Part shown: piece by piece, positions 25,635-33,663 of the stretch | Numbering within the stretch: the stretch's first letter is position 1 | Layout of the letters: every line of letters starts with the position of its first letter | Origin: JAENVT01 sp963720775 | GTDB lineage: Bacteria > Actinomycetota > Acidimicrobiia > Acidimicrobiales > Ilumatobacteraceae | Assembly (NCBI GenBank): GCA_963720775.1 | Contig: CAVRGR010000003.1 | Span: 620,001 to 684,000 of the forward strand | Length of the DNA stretch: 64,000 bases | Direction of reading: 5' to 3' | Position numbers and translations under genes: made by a program | Notes under the pieces: generated by a model | Database searches by the model: none | What the model saw: the letters and a program-made list of their open reading frames with translations, nothing else | What the model was told of the DNA's origin: nothing

Positions 25635-25731
25635 GATGCCTCCTCGAAAGGCTGGAGTGTGGAGAGCAACACTCGTTTGAGCGCAACGTAGAGCCGTCAA
25701 TTCGCCCGAACCAGAGGCGAAAGTCCCTCGA
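25635..25731 (-). promoter_or_regulatory. Leader/promoter element, copy B2 (before arcD)
   Basis: On the minus strand: GGGACTTTCGCCTCTGGTTC (resembles a DosR/DevR box in its left half), GGGCG, GGCTCTACGTTGCG (possible -10), hairpin GAGTGT-N8-ACACTC (25655-25674), then GAGGAGG and the ATG. Order and spacing match copy B1. The paired bases of the hairpin are kept while loop and flanks differ. Confidence 0.6.
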
Positions 25732-25800
25732 CGGCGCGCCAGGGTCGTGGTCAGACTCGTGCCGGTCTGCTCATCGTGCCGACGTACGCGTTGTTCGCCG

Positions 25801-25852
25801 TGACAGTTTCGGGTGGGCGGTTGTCGGGTATCACCGTTGGGGGTTGCACGAC
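25801..25852. promoter_or_regulatory. Conserved upstream motif, copy 2 (arcD/usp divergent region)
   Basis: A near repeat of the 12454-12505 segment. It lies about 80 bases upstream of the GGTTCGGGC box of arcD on the minus strand and about 35 bases upstream of the universal stress protein gene on the plus strand. It could serve either or both promoters. See the finding on the two-part upstream architecture. Confidence 0.5.
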
Positions 25853-25887
25853 GTGAAGGTCGCGCTTCCAGATGGAATGGAGCCGAC

Positions 25888-26448
25888 ATGGGCGAGAGCG
25901 AACGAGGCCACCCGGCACAGCCCGGGCCGGCGCCCGCACACGTCGCTACCGGTGACGCGGGCGACGAGTTGGGTCGGGCACGGTCAACGACGGTGTTGAT
26001 CGCCGTGGAGGACTCGGAATCGGAATCGGTCAGCGTCGTCCGGACGGCTCATCGTCTGTTCGGTGATGACGCTCGCTACTTGGTGATCAACGTCGGCAGC
26101 GGGCCATACTCCAACATGGGTTGGGCTTACGTCTCGCCGGTCATGTCCCCAACGAATTGGTACCCGCCCGTGAACGCCGAACAGGTCGGGGAGATGGTCG
26201 ATGCGGCCAGCGGACGAGCCGAGCAGCGGGCAGCCGATAGCGCAGATCTGGCGTCGATTGGTGATGTGACTGCGCTCGGCGAAGTCGGCGACCCTGCCAC
26301 CGCGATCGTGACGGCTGCACATCAACACGGTGCCGACGTTGTCGTCATCGGATCACATGACCGACCCTGGTTCACCAAGCTGTTCAGGGGGTCAGTCGGC
26401 GACGACGTCCTGCGCGACGCAGACCTCCCCGTGCTGGTTGTCAAGTAG
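25888..26448 (+). CDS. Universal stress protein (UspA family)
   Basis: A 186-residue protein with one Usp domain after a ~30-residue disordered N-terminus. The ATP-binding signature is at the C-terminus: VVVIGSHDRPWFTKLFRGSVGDDVL, fitting G-x2-G-x9-G(S/T). An early beta-strand TTVLIAVEDSESES matches the fold start. Between them is an unusual aromatic insert (PYSNMGWAYVSPVMSPTNWYPP). Such proteins bind ATP and are induced in stress, hypoxia or stasis. ATG 25888 follows ATGGAGCC. It is divergent from arcD, in a shared regulatory region. A decayed paralogue lies 300 bases downstream. Confidence 0.88.
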   Translation: MGESERGHPAQPGPAPAHVATGDAGDELGRARSTTVLIAVEDSESESVSVVRTAHRLFGDDARYLVINVGSGPYSNMGWAYVSPVMSPTNWYPPVNAEQVGEMVDAASGRAEQRAADSADLASIGDVTALGEVGDPATAIVTAAHQHGADVVVIGSHDRPWFTKLFRGSVGDDVLRDADLPVLVVK

Positions 26449-26501
26449 AGATCGTCGAAGGTTCGCCGGCTCGTGATCACGCCTGACTCGTAGGGTTTGA
26501 A

Positions 26502-26582
26502 GTGCCGATCGTTCTTGTCTTTGCTTGCGTGTTGTTGGCCGCTGTCCTTGTGTCGGCATTGGCCAAGCGGACAATCCTGTGA
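26502..26582 (+). pseudogene. N-terminal fragment resembling a CPA1 Na+/H+ antiporter
   Basis: A GTG-initiated frame of 26 residues forms one hydrophobic helix ending in SALAKRTIL, then a stop. The pattern resembles the start of NhaP-type cation/proton antiporters, where the first helix ends in an arginine-rich turn. Nothing downstream continues that family. Either this is the stub of a deleted antiporter gene or an independent very small membrane protein. AGGG lies six bases before the start. Confidence 0.3.
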
Positions 26583-26741
26583 GGAATCGATCGAGTTCCC
26601 CAGCGGTCAGGGCTCTCGCCGGGTGAGCTGGAGGACTCGTCATTGAGTCGTCACGTCCGGTGTGGTTTGGGTTGCGACGAGTCGGGGTATCTCAAATCGC
26701 GCGACGCACGATCTCCGTGTAGCTGCGCCTGGAGATGAACG

Positions 26742-26957
26742 ATGACCTACTCAGGCTGGTCGATGCCAGAGGTGTGGAACCCGCCAGGATGGACCGGCGG
26801 CACGGCGAAGGCCGCGCCAACTGCGACCGAACGAGCCCATGCAGACGTGGTGGTGATTGGTTCGCACACGCATGGCTGGTTGAGCCATGGGTCTGTTGGT
26901 TCGGTTGAGGTCGAGATCTTGGGCGACGCCGACTTCGCTGTGCTCGCCGTCAAGTAG
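26742..26957 (+). pseudogene. Truncated universal stress protein remnant
   Basis: A 71-codon frame ends with VVVIGSHTHGWLSHGSVGSVEVEIL and FAVLAVK, the ATP-binding C-terminus of a Usp domain. It is preceded by SGWSMPEVWNPPGW, which resembles the aromatic insert of the complete Usp 300 bases upstream. The N-terminal beta-strand and helix (about 60 residues) and much of the middle are missing. It looks like a tandem paralogue that suffered internal deletion. It could still be translated, but it lacks the first half of the nucleotide site. Confidence 0.6.
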
Positions 26958-27086
26958 GTGTCCGTCGAACCTGGCAACAGTTGGGTCGGCGGCGGCAGTT
27001 CGCCAACCCGGTCATGGCTGTAATGCAGAACGTGAACCACCTGGATCGACAAGCCGCGCGACGATGGAGCGCGAAATGAGATCCTC

Positions 27087-28028
27087 ATGTTGGTAGCCGG
27101 TGTTGACGTCGGCGGGACCAACATCGAGGTCGGGCTCGTTGACGACAAGCATTGTGTTCGCGAGCGCGACAAGCGTGACACCCCTCGGTCGAGCCCTGAG
27201 AAGATCGCGCGGACGATCGTGAAGCTGATCGAGGGTCTCGGTGAGGTGCCTTCAGCGATCGGGATCGGTATCCCTGGCGTGATCCACAAGGGTCGTGTCC
27301 TAGAGGTGCCGAACCTTGCCGGCTGGAACGATTCGTTCGACATCGTCGGCGTGATCGAGGACCGCTTTGGTGTGCCGGTTGCGCTTGGCAACGACGCCAA
27401 TGTCGGTCTGCTCGGGGAGTGGCTTGCCGGCGCCGCGGTCGGTGTTGACGACGTTCTCGGTGTGTGGTTGGGCACCGGTATCGGGGGAGGGCTGATTCTC
27501 GACGGACGCCCGTTTCTCGGGTCGCGTGGTTCGGCGGGCGAGATCGGCCATGTCATCACCCACTACGGCGGCGCGCTGTGCACGTGTGGTCGACGCGGCT
27601 GCATCGAGGCTTACGCCGGCCGGCGGTCGCTGGCTGCCATCGTCTCGTCGATGGTCGACGCCGGGCGACACACGTCGCTGTTCGAGATACAGCGCGACGA
27701 ACACAAGTCGAAGTTGACCTCGAAGGTGTGGGCTCGAGCACTCGACGAGGGTGACGAGCTCGCCGTGGAGCTGTTCGACATGGCCATCGAGGTGGTTGCC
27801 GGGGGAATCGGGTCGGTGATCAACCTGGTCGATGTCCAGCTCGTGGTCATCGGCGGGGGGATGGCGGAGAAGCTCGGTCAGGATCTCGCCGATCGCATCG
27901 CCCGCGAGGCCCACCCATGGATCCTGCATCCCAGCCCGAAACTGAAGTTCGTCGTTGCAGCGCTCGGAGACGACTCCGGCATCGTCGGCGCGGCGTCCAT
28001 CGGGCGCGCTCGTCTGCTCGACACCTGA
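27087..28028 (+). CDS. ROK-family glucokinase
   Basis: A 313-residue sugar kinase. The phosphate-1 motif is AGVDVGGTNIEVGLVD. The catalytic region is VALGNDANVGLLGE, and the ROK zinc site is CTCGRRGCIE preceded by GHVITHYGG. These motifs give ATP-dependent phosphorylation of glucose (or another hexose). It opens a carbohydrate operon: the next gene starts 20 bases later and encodes a glycogen-debranching-like enzyme. Start ATG 27087 has weak upstream GATCC-type sequence and no strong ribosome-binding site. A regulator role (NagC type) is unlikely since no helix-turn-helix domain is present. Confidence 0.88.
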   Translation: MLVAGVDVGGTNIEVGLVDDKHCVRERDKRDTPRSSPEKIARTIVKLIEGLGEVPSAIGIGIPGVIHKGRVLEVPNLAGWNDSFDIVGVIEDRFGVPVALGNDANVGLLGEWLAGAAVGVDDVLGVWLGTGIGGGLILDGRPFLGSRGSAGEIGHVITHYGGALCTCGRRGCIEAYAGRRSLAAIVSSMVDAGRHTSLFEIQRDEHKSKLTSKVWARALDEGDELAVELFDMAIEVVAGGIGSVINLVDVQLVVIGGGMAEKLGQDLADRIAREAHPWILHPSPKLKFVVAALGDDSGIVGAASIGRARLLDT

Positions 28029-28048
28029 CCACATCGAAGGAGCGCAAC

Positions 28049-30262
28049 ATGGAGGTTCGAGTCGGTCCGGCGGCGGTCACGATTCACAGCGATACCGAGT
28101 TCGCGGTGTCGGAGATCAACGGCGAGATGTCCTCGGCCAGCGAGCAGGGCTACTTTGCTTCCGACACTCGGCTGGTGTCGGGCTACCGCTTGAAGCTCTG
28201 CCGACAGCGACCTACCCTCTCGAACTCCTCAGCGGTGGAGAGTCATTCGGCGCGATTCGAGTTCACCAACCCTGTCCTGCTCGGTACCGACGGAATCGAG
28301 ATCCCGGCGCGCTGCTTGCATCTGCGTCTCGATCGTACGATCGGCCATGGCATTCACGAGGACTATGACTTGACCAACTTCAGTCGCAGACCCGTGGCTG
28401 CAAGCCTCGAGGTGAGCATCGAATCGGACTTCGCCGACCTCTTCGACGTCAAGGGCGGACGGGCTGTGCGACGCGGTTCGTTGCAGAGCAAGTGGGACGA
28501 GCGTGCTGGTCGCCTCATCACTCGCTACCACAACGGTGACTTCAAACGGGCGATCGCGTTCCGCGTCGAGAAAGCCGACTCGGAGCCCGAGTTCGCCAAC
28601 GGCGGGATCATGTTCCGGCTGAACCTCGAGCCGGGTCAGTCGTGGCACACGTGTGTGCTGTGGCGACCGATCCTCGACGGCTCCGAACCCGAGCACCCGC
28701 CGCGGGCGTGCCACAACCTGGTCGGCGACACCGATCGCGATCGCATCCAACGAGCATGGGTCGCCCAGACCACGCAGATCACCGCCGGCGACCCCGACGT
28801 GACGGCGACCGTTCGTCAATCGATCGACGATCTGGCCGGATTGCGCATGCATCGCCACGACGTCGACGCCAGTGATGCTCAGGCATCCGGCAAGCACCTC
28901 GACCTGTGGGTCCCTGCGGCCGGGGTACCTTGGTTCGTCACCCTGTTCGGGCGCGATGCGTTGACCGTGTCATTTCAGACGTTGTCGCTCACGCCTCGGT
29001 TGGCGCTAGGAAGCTTGCGAGCCCTCGGCGCGCTCCAAGCCGACGCGTATGACGACAACCGTGACATGCAACCCGGAAAGATCGAGCACGAGGTGCGTTA
29101 CGGCGAGCTCGCCGCGTTGCATCTCGTGCCCCACACCCCCTACTTCGGCTCGCACGAAGCGACCAGCCTGTACGTCCTCGTGGCCGCGCTGGCGTGGCGC
29201 TGGCGCGCCGATCGGGACGCCCTCGACGCCCTGCGGGCACATGTCGAGCGGGCGCTGTCATGGATCGATGCCGATGGCGACGTCGATGGTGACGGCCTCC
29301 AGGAGTACCAGACCCGCTCACCCACGGGTTACTACAACCAAGGGTGGAAAGACTCCCCTGACGCGATCGTCGGTGCCGATGGGGAACGGTCGAAACTGCC
29401 CATCGCCTTGTGCGAGCACCAGGGCCTGGTTGTCGCCGCCAAGCGCGCCTGGGCCGAGATCCTTCATGACGTCTATGGAGATTCCGTCGAGGCGGCTCGA
29501 CTTCTGTCTGAGGCCGCTCGACTCGCCGACGCCATCGAGTCACGGTTTTGGTGGGAGGACGAGGGCACCTACTACCTCGGTCTCGACGGCGACAAGCAGC
29601 CGATCCGCGCCGTGGCCTCAAACGCTGGTCACCTGTTGTGGGCGCGCGCAATCGGTCCGGAACGAGCTCGGCGCGTCGCTACGCGACTGTTGGCCGGCGA
29701 CATGTGGAGCGGTTGGGGGATTCGCACCTTGTCGGCCGGCCATGTCGCCTACAACCCGTTCTCCTACCAGGTCGGGTCGGTGTGGCCGCATGACAACGCC
29801 ATCATCGCCGCGGGATTCCACAACTACGGCCTCGACGCCGAAGCATCCCAAGTAGCGCGAGGGCTGTTCGACGCCGCCGCCCGATTCGACTCCCGGCGAC
29901 TTCCCGAACTGTTCGCCGGCCTCGAACGCGACGCAGGTAGCTTCCCCGTCCAATACCTCGGAGCCAACGTTCCCCAGGCCTGGTCATCCGCAGCCGTCGT
30001 GCACCTCATCAGTGTGTTCGCCGGACTGGAAGCCGACGCCCCCAACCACATCCTTCGACTTCGTCCCGCCCTACCGCCCTGGCTCGGCGATCTCCATCTC
30101 GACAACCTCACCGTCGGCGACTCAGCGGTCGACCTCCACATCACCAGAGCCCCCGACGGAACACACGCCGTCGACATCGGCGAACGTCACGGCGAACTCG
30201 AGGTGATCCTTGACAGCGATGCTTCGAACATCCCGAGCCAGACTCTGTCGAGCTCACCATGA
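28049..30262 (+). CDS. Amylo-alpha-1,6-glucosidase / glycogen debranching-like enzyme
   Basis: A 737-residue protein in two parts. The N-terminal ~300 residues form the bacterial debranching N-terminal domain (FAVSEINGEMSS...GYFASDTRLVSGYRL). The C-terminal (alpha/alpha)6 barrel includes WFVTLFGRDALTVSFQTL, GYYNQGWKDSPDAI and NPFSYQVGSVWPHDNAII, the landmarks of the GH133/GGDEF-free amylo-1,6-glucosidase group. It likely removes alpha-1,6 branches from glycogen or related glucans in the cytoplasm. AAGGAGC precedes ATG 28049. Its stop overlaps the start of a decayed phosphoglucomutase gene (ATGA). Confidence 0.85.
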   Translation: MEVRVGPAAVTIHSDTEFAVSEINGEMSSASEQGYFASDTRLVSGYRLKLCRQRPTLSNSSAVESHSARFEFTNPVLLGTDGIEIPARCLHLRLDRTIGHGIHEDYDLTNFSRRPVAASLEVSIESDFADLFDVKGGRAVRRGSLQSKWDERAGRLITRYHNGDFKRAIAFRVEKADSEPEFANGGIMFRLNLEPGQSWHTCVLWRPILDGSEPEHPPRACHNLVGDTDRDRIQRAWVAQTTQITAGDPDVTATVRQSIDDLAGLRMHRHDVDASDAQASGKHLDLWVPAAGVPWFVTLFGRDALTVSFQTLSLTPRLALGSLRALGALQADAYDDNRDMQPGKIEHEVRYGELAALHLVPHTPYFGSHEATSLYVLVAALAWRWRADRDALDALRAHVERALSWIDADGDVDGDGLQEYQTRSPTGYYNQGWKDSPDAIVGADGERSKLPIALCEHQGLVVAAKRAWAEILHDVYGDSVEAARLLSEAARLADAIESRFWWEDEGTYYLGLDGDKQPIRAVASNAGHLLWARAIGPERARRVATRLLAGDMWSGWGIRTLSAGHVAYNPFSYQVGSVWPHDNAIIAAGFHNYGLDAEASQVARGLFDAAARFDSRRLPELFAGLERDAGSFPVQYLGANVPQAWSSAAVVHLISVFAGLEADAPNHILRLRPALPPWLGDLHLDNLTVGDSAVDLHITRAPDGTHAVDIGERHGELEVILDSDASNIPSQTLSSSP

Positions 30263-30613
30263 GAGTCACCAGCGACGGCCCGGAGCAGATCGATCCGCTG
30301 GCGGGCAAGCCGGCGCCGGACGCGTGTCGTCTTCGGCACCTCGGGTCATCGCGGCTCGTCATCGCGGCTGAGCTTCAATGAAGCGCACGTCCTGGCGATC
30401 AGCCAGGCAATCTGTCTCTACCGTCGTTCCAATGAGATAGATGGCCCGCTCTATGTCGGTTGGGATACCCATGCGCTGTCGGAGCCCGCTCGGGTCAGCG
30501 TGCTCGAAGTGCTGTCGGCCAATCTGGTGGATGTCATGATCGACGTTCACGATGGTGTCACTCCCACGCCGGTGATCTCGCACTCGATCCTCACGTACGC
30601 GTCCGAGACATGA
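30259..30613 (+). pseudogene. pgm: Decayed phosphoglucomutase fragment
   Basis: A start overlapping the debranching-gene stop opens MRVTSDGPEQIDPLAGKPAP, resembling a Pgm N-terminus. A second frame then gives RVVFGTSGHRGSSS, SFNEAHVLAISQAICLYRR, a DTHALSEPA segment and GVTPTPVISHSILTY, before a stop that overlaps the next gene's ATG. This is the N-terminal fifth of alpha-D-glucose-phosphate phosphoglucomutase. About 25 codons are lost internally with a frameshift, and roughly 430 codons, including most of the catalytic domains, are lost at the end. The serine-containing phosphoryl site is absent. It is a genuine pseudogene within an otherwise coupled operon. Confidence 0.8.
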
Positions 30614-31908
30614 CCAGCGGAGAGCCGGCAACCGATGTCGACCTGGAACGGCTCCAACACGACTCGTTCAACTACTTCGTGAATGAGGCGAATCCTGAAA
30701 ACGGGCTGGTCATCGACAAGACGGCGCCGAACTGGCCGGCGAGCATCGCCGCCACCGGTCTCGCACTCGCGGCGTATCCGGTGGGAGTCGAGCGCGGCTT
30801 CATGTCACACGCCGCCGCGTTGGAACGAACACTGCGAACACTGCGGTTCTTCTGGAGCAGCCCTCACGGCCCGGAGCCGGACGCCACCGGTTACAAAGGC
30901 TTCTACTATCACTTTCTCGACATGCGGTCGGGCCGGCGCGTTTGGCAATGCGAAGTGTCTACGGTGGACAGCACGTTCCTGCTGGCCGGGGCGTTGACAG
31001 CGGGACTGTATTTTGGAGCCGATACGGCCGACGAGCGAGAGGTGCGCGCGTTGGCCGATGCGCTGTATCGCCGAGCCGATTGGCTATGGGCACAAAATGA
31101 AGGCACGACCGTCACGCATGGATGGACACCCGAACGCGGCTTCATCACCTACCGATGGGAGGGCTACGACGAGGCGTTGCTGCTGTACGCGTTGGGGCTC
31201 GGCTCACCCACGCATCCACTGCCCGACACCAGCTACGCCGCCTGGTGCTCGACATACGCGTGGAAGCGGATCTACGGGCATGAGTATCTCTACGCCGGGC
31301 CATTGTTCACCCACCAGCTCTCGCACATCTGGATCGACTTTCGCGGGATTCAGGATGCTTTCATGCGCGGTAGGGGCATCGACTATTTCGAGAACAGCCG
31401 CCGTGCGACCTATGTGCAACAGCAGTACGCGATCGACAACCCACTGAACTTCGAGGGCTACGGACGCGACTGCTGGGGAATAAGCGCCAGCGAAGGCCCG
31501 GGCCCCGCGACCACACGAATTGACGGCGTCGAGCGGGAGTTCTTTGGCTACGTGGCGCGGGGCGCACCGTACGGTCCCGACGACGGCACGATCGCACCGT
31601 GGGCCATGGCCGCGTCGCTGCCGTTCGCCCCCGAGATCGTGCTGCCCGCGCTCCGATTCTGTATTCACGAGGCCAAGCTCACAGAATCGAATCCGTACGG
31701 GTTCAGTTCGTCATTCAATGCGACCTACCGGGGGAAAGATGGTGACGCCAAAGGTTGGACGTCGCCGTGGCATCTCGGACTCAACCAAGGACCGATCGTC
31801 TTGATGATCGAGAATCATCGAACCGGGTTGCTGTGGGAGTTGACCCGACAGTGCCCATACCTCGCCGAGGGCCTACGGCGAGGAGGGTTTAGGGGAGGCT
31901 GGCTATGA
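30610..31908 (+). CDS. Glycoamylase-domain (PF10091/GH144-like) glucan hydrolase
   Basis: A 432-residue (alpha/alpha)6-type protein. Recognisable family segments are HDSFNYFVNEANPENGL at the N-terminus, YKGFYYHFLDM, ECEVST-like CEVSTVDSTFLLAG, RWEGYDEALLLYALGLGSP, LFTHQLSHIWIDFRG and GYGRDCWGISASEGPGP. The family includes endo-beta-1,2-glucanases (GH144) and domains of cyclic beta-1,2-glucan synthases. No signal peptide is seen, so it probably acts inside the cell. Its ATG overlaps the stop of the pgm fragment. It ends 55 bases before a convergent SRPBCC gene. Substrate is not certain. Confidence 0.82.
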   Translation: MTSGEPATDVDLERLQHDSFNYFVNEANPENGLVIDKTAPNWPASIAATGLALAAYPVGVERGFMSHAAALERTLRTLRFFWSSPHGPEPDATGYKGFYYHFLDMRSGRRVWQCEVSTVDSTFLLAGALTAGLYFGADTADEREVRALADALYRRADWLWAQNEGTTVTHGWTPERGFITYRWEGYDEALLLYALGLGSPTHPLPDTSYAAWCSTYAWKRIYGHEYLYAGPLFTHQLSHIWIDFRGIQDAFMRGRGIDYFENSRRATYVQQQYAIDNPLNFEGYGRDCWGISASEGPGPATTRIDGVEREFFGYVARGAPYGPDDGTIAPWAMAASLPFAPEIVLPALRFCIHEAKLTESNPYGFSSSFNATYRGKDGDAKGWTSPWHLGLNQGPIVLMIENHRTGLLWELTRQCPYLAEGLRRGGFRGGWL

Positions 31909-31963
31909 CGTCGCAGACACGGCCCTACGCGATCACCGCTCTGAGCCGGCCCGCCTGAGACGG

Positions 31964-32410
31964 TCACGCAGGATGAGACTCGAGGATCGCCTTGAGCCGT
32001 GCGAGGTCCTTGCGGTTGGCGCGGCGCATTGCCGGTCTCATGATCGGCGCCATCATCTTGGAGAATCCGGACGGTTCTCCGCGGTTGCGCAGCGTCATTC
32101 GTGTCGAGTCGACCGGGGCGGCTTCCCAGGTATAGGTGGTCTCCATCGGAGAGGGGCCGTGCTGGGTGCGCATGATCAGCCGTTCGTGGGGGACCAGTTC
32201 CACGAACTCGTAGGTGTACCGCAGCGTGCGACCGAGGAATCTGGCGACGAACTCGACCCGCGAGCCGATCTGCAGCGGTGGCGACGTCTTCCACTCGACC
32301 GAGTCGATGTTGACGTACCAGTCCGGTGCGTGGGACGGGTCGGCGGCGTACTCGGAGACGACAGCGAGAGGGCGGCCGATGACGATCTCCGTCTCGACAT
32401 CGACGTTCAC
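31964..32410 (-). CDS. SRPBCC-family protein (polyketide cyclase/dehydrase-like)
   Basis: A 148-residue START-like helix-grip protein. The N-terminal strand VNVDVETEIVIGRPLAVVSEY leads into the family's ADPSHAPDWYVNIDSVEW segment. The C-terminal helix has MMAPIMRPAMRRANRKDLARLK. Such proteins bind hydrophobic ligands or act as unknown stress proteins. GTG 32410 overlaps the stop of the TfoX-like gene (GTGA), making it the fourth gene of the arsR operon. Exact function is unknown. Confidence 0.78.
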   Translation of the reverse strand: MNVDVETEIVIGRPLAVVSEYAADPSHAPDWYVNIDSVEWKTSPPLQIGSRVEFVARFLGRTLRYTYEFVELVPHERLIMRTQHGPSPMETTYTWEAAPVDSTRMTLRNRGEPSGFSKMMAPIMRPAMRRANRKDLARLKAILESHPA

Positions 32411-32775
32411 GATGGACGTTTCTTGCTCGTCGACGGTTTCACCGGCTTTGCGGGCAGTGCCGCTGCTGCGGTGTACGCCAACTGGATCCATCGCTCGGCG
32501 TTGGCCGCGGGCCAGTCGGCGGGCAGCGCGACGTAGCCGCTCATCGGGCGCTCTTGGGGTCCGAACGGCCCCGTTCCAGGTTCGGCCAGCAGCTGCCGGC
32601 GATCCGCGTCGGGGAGCTTGACCCCGATATCGGATCCGAACAGTCCCATGAACATGTTGCGGTTGACGAACGCGCCGAGGTTGCCGAACATCGGTTTGAT
32701 CTCGATGCTGGCGAGATCAGGAACCAAGGCGCGGAAGCGTTCGCGATCGGCATCGGTCGGCTTGGGGACTTTCAT
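32407..32775 (-). CDS. TfoX N-terminal domain protein
   Basis: A 122-residue protein with the TfoX_N fold: IEIKPMFGNLGAFVNRNMFMGLFG and a YVALPADWPA segment near the end. The family occurs widely as small single-domain proteins of unknown function, often in operons with SRPBCC and ArsR genes, exactly as here. The last 20 residues are lysine/proline-rich. ATG 32775 overlaps the upstream stop (TGATG). Confidence 0.8.
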   Translation of the reverse strand: MKVPKPTDADRERFRALVPDLASIEIKPMFGNLGAFVNRNMFMGLFGSDIGVKLPDADRRQLLAEPGTGPFGPQERPMSGYVALPADWPAANAERWIQLAYTAAAALPAKPVKPSTSKKRPS

Positions 32776-33212
32776 CAGTTCAGCTCCTTCGATTCGTCGG
32801 CCGCTGTTGCCAGGATCGGCAGGAGGTGCGACCAGCCCGACGCATGCATCTCGGCCACCGCTTGCGGGATGCCGGTGTGGCGCAACGTCATGACCGTGTC
32901 TCCGGCTTCCTCGATCAAGGTGACCTCGACCCTGCTCTCGCCTGGGGCGATGCCCGGGGCTCCATCGGTTTGCTCCCAGCCGAAGCTGAACACGAGCCGT
33001 TCGTACGGCACGAGCTCCAGGTATTCGCCGCGCATGACGGGGCCACCACCCATCTCGACACGGCACAGGCCACCGGGGCGGGGGTCGAGCTCGGCTGCTG
33101 CTCCCCACCAATCGCACATCCGCTTCGGGTCGGTCCAGTACTTCCACACCGTCTCAGGTCGAGCCCTGATTCGCACAGACTGTTCAACCACGTTCGTGTT
33201 GGTCTCGGTCAC
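32775..33212 (-). CDS. AHSA1/SRPBCC-domain protein
   Basis: A 145-residue START-like protein of the activator-of-Hsp90 homologue 1 (AHSA1) family. Visible features are EQSVRIRARPETVWKYWTDP at the N-terminus, the central LDPRPGGLCRVEMGGG strand pair and the end segment GWSHLLPIL. The ArsR-SRPBCC pair is a common actinobacterial toxin/lipid-stress-like module whose ligand is rarely known. GTG 33212 overlaps the ArsR stop (GTGA). Confidence 0.85.
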   Translation of the reverse strand: MTETNTNVVEQSVRIRARPETVWKYWTDPKRMCDWWGAAAELDPRPGGLCRVEMGGGPVMRGEYLELVPYERLVFSFGWEQTDGAPGIAPGESRVEVTLIEEAGDTVMTLRHTGIPQAVAEMHASGWSHLLPILATAADESKELN

Positions 33213-33571
33213 TTCGGAGTGTCCTTTCGCCGTTGTCGGTGCGAGGCCCGGTCGGCTCGCGTTCGTTGCGGCCACTCCTCGCGCTCGGCCGCAGCTTTCA
33301 ATCGAGCAAGGCTGTCAGACCACATCTCGTCGAGGAACGCGGCCGCGTCGCGCAGACCTTCGCGACGCCAGCGGTACATGCGTCGGTTGCCGTCGGGGCG
33401 GACCTCGACGAGGCCGGCGTCGGTGAGCACCCGCAGATGTTGTGAGACTGCCGGGCGGCTCATCGAGGGGAACTGGTTGGCGATCTCCCCAGCGGCGAGC
33501 TCGCCGTCGTGAACGAGACGGAGAATGGAGCGCCGGGTCGGATCGGCCACAGCCTTCAACGCCTGATCCAT
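33209..33571 (-). CDS. ArsR-family transcriptional regulator
   Basis: A 120-residue winged-helix repressor with LKAVADPTRRSILRLVHDGE, then the recognition region MSRPAVSQHLRVLTDAGLVE and a wing RPDGNRRMYRW. No cysteine metal site is visible, so the signal is probably not a metal. It heads an operon with AHSA1, TfoX and SRPBCC genes and is divergent from a TIGR03086 protein gene. A perfect inverted repeat between them is the likely operator. ATG 33571 follows GGAGGCGG; an upstream in-frame extension lacks support. Confidence 0.9.
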   Translation of the reverse strand: MDQALKAVADPTRRSILRLVHDGELAAGEIANQFPSMSRPAVSQHLRVLTDAGLVEVRPDGNRRMYRWRREGLRDAAAFLDEMWSDSLARLKAAAEREEWPQRTRADRASHRQRRKDTPK

Positions 33572-33628
33572 CTTTCCGCCTCCTCTCCAAGAACGTGCCT
33601 TGCATTCTCGCACAGATTTCGCGAGTAT

Positions 33629-33644
33629 GTAAGCAATAGCTTAC
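33629..33644. promoter_or_regulatory. Palindromic operator, probably for the ArsR regulator
   Basis: GTAAGC-AATA-GCTTAC is a perfect 6-bp inverted repeat in the 92-base divergent region between arsR and the TIGR03086 gene. A second imperfect one (TCGC...GCGA) lies just left of it. Its position, ~20 bases before one start and ~58 from the other, fits repression of both genes. Confidence 0.7.
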
Positions 33645-33663
33645 GTAGATCGGAGATTGACGC

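Noticed and set aside
25701..25731. A DosR/DevR operator before arcD
   Set aside because: Only the left half resembles the known box and no DosR homologue is seen in the window. I kept the similarity as a note and did not call a site.
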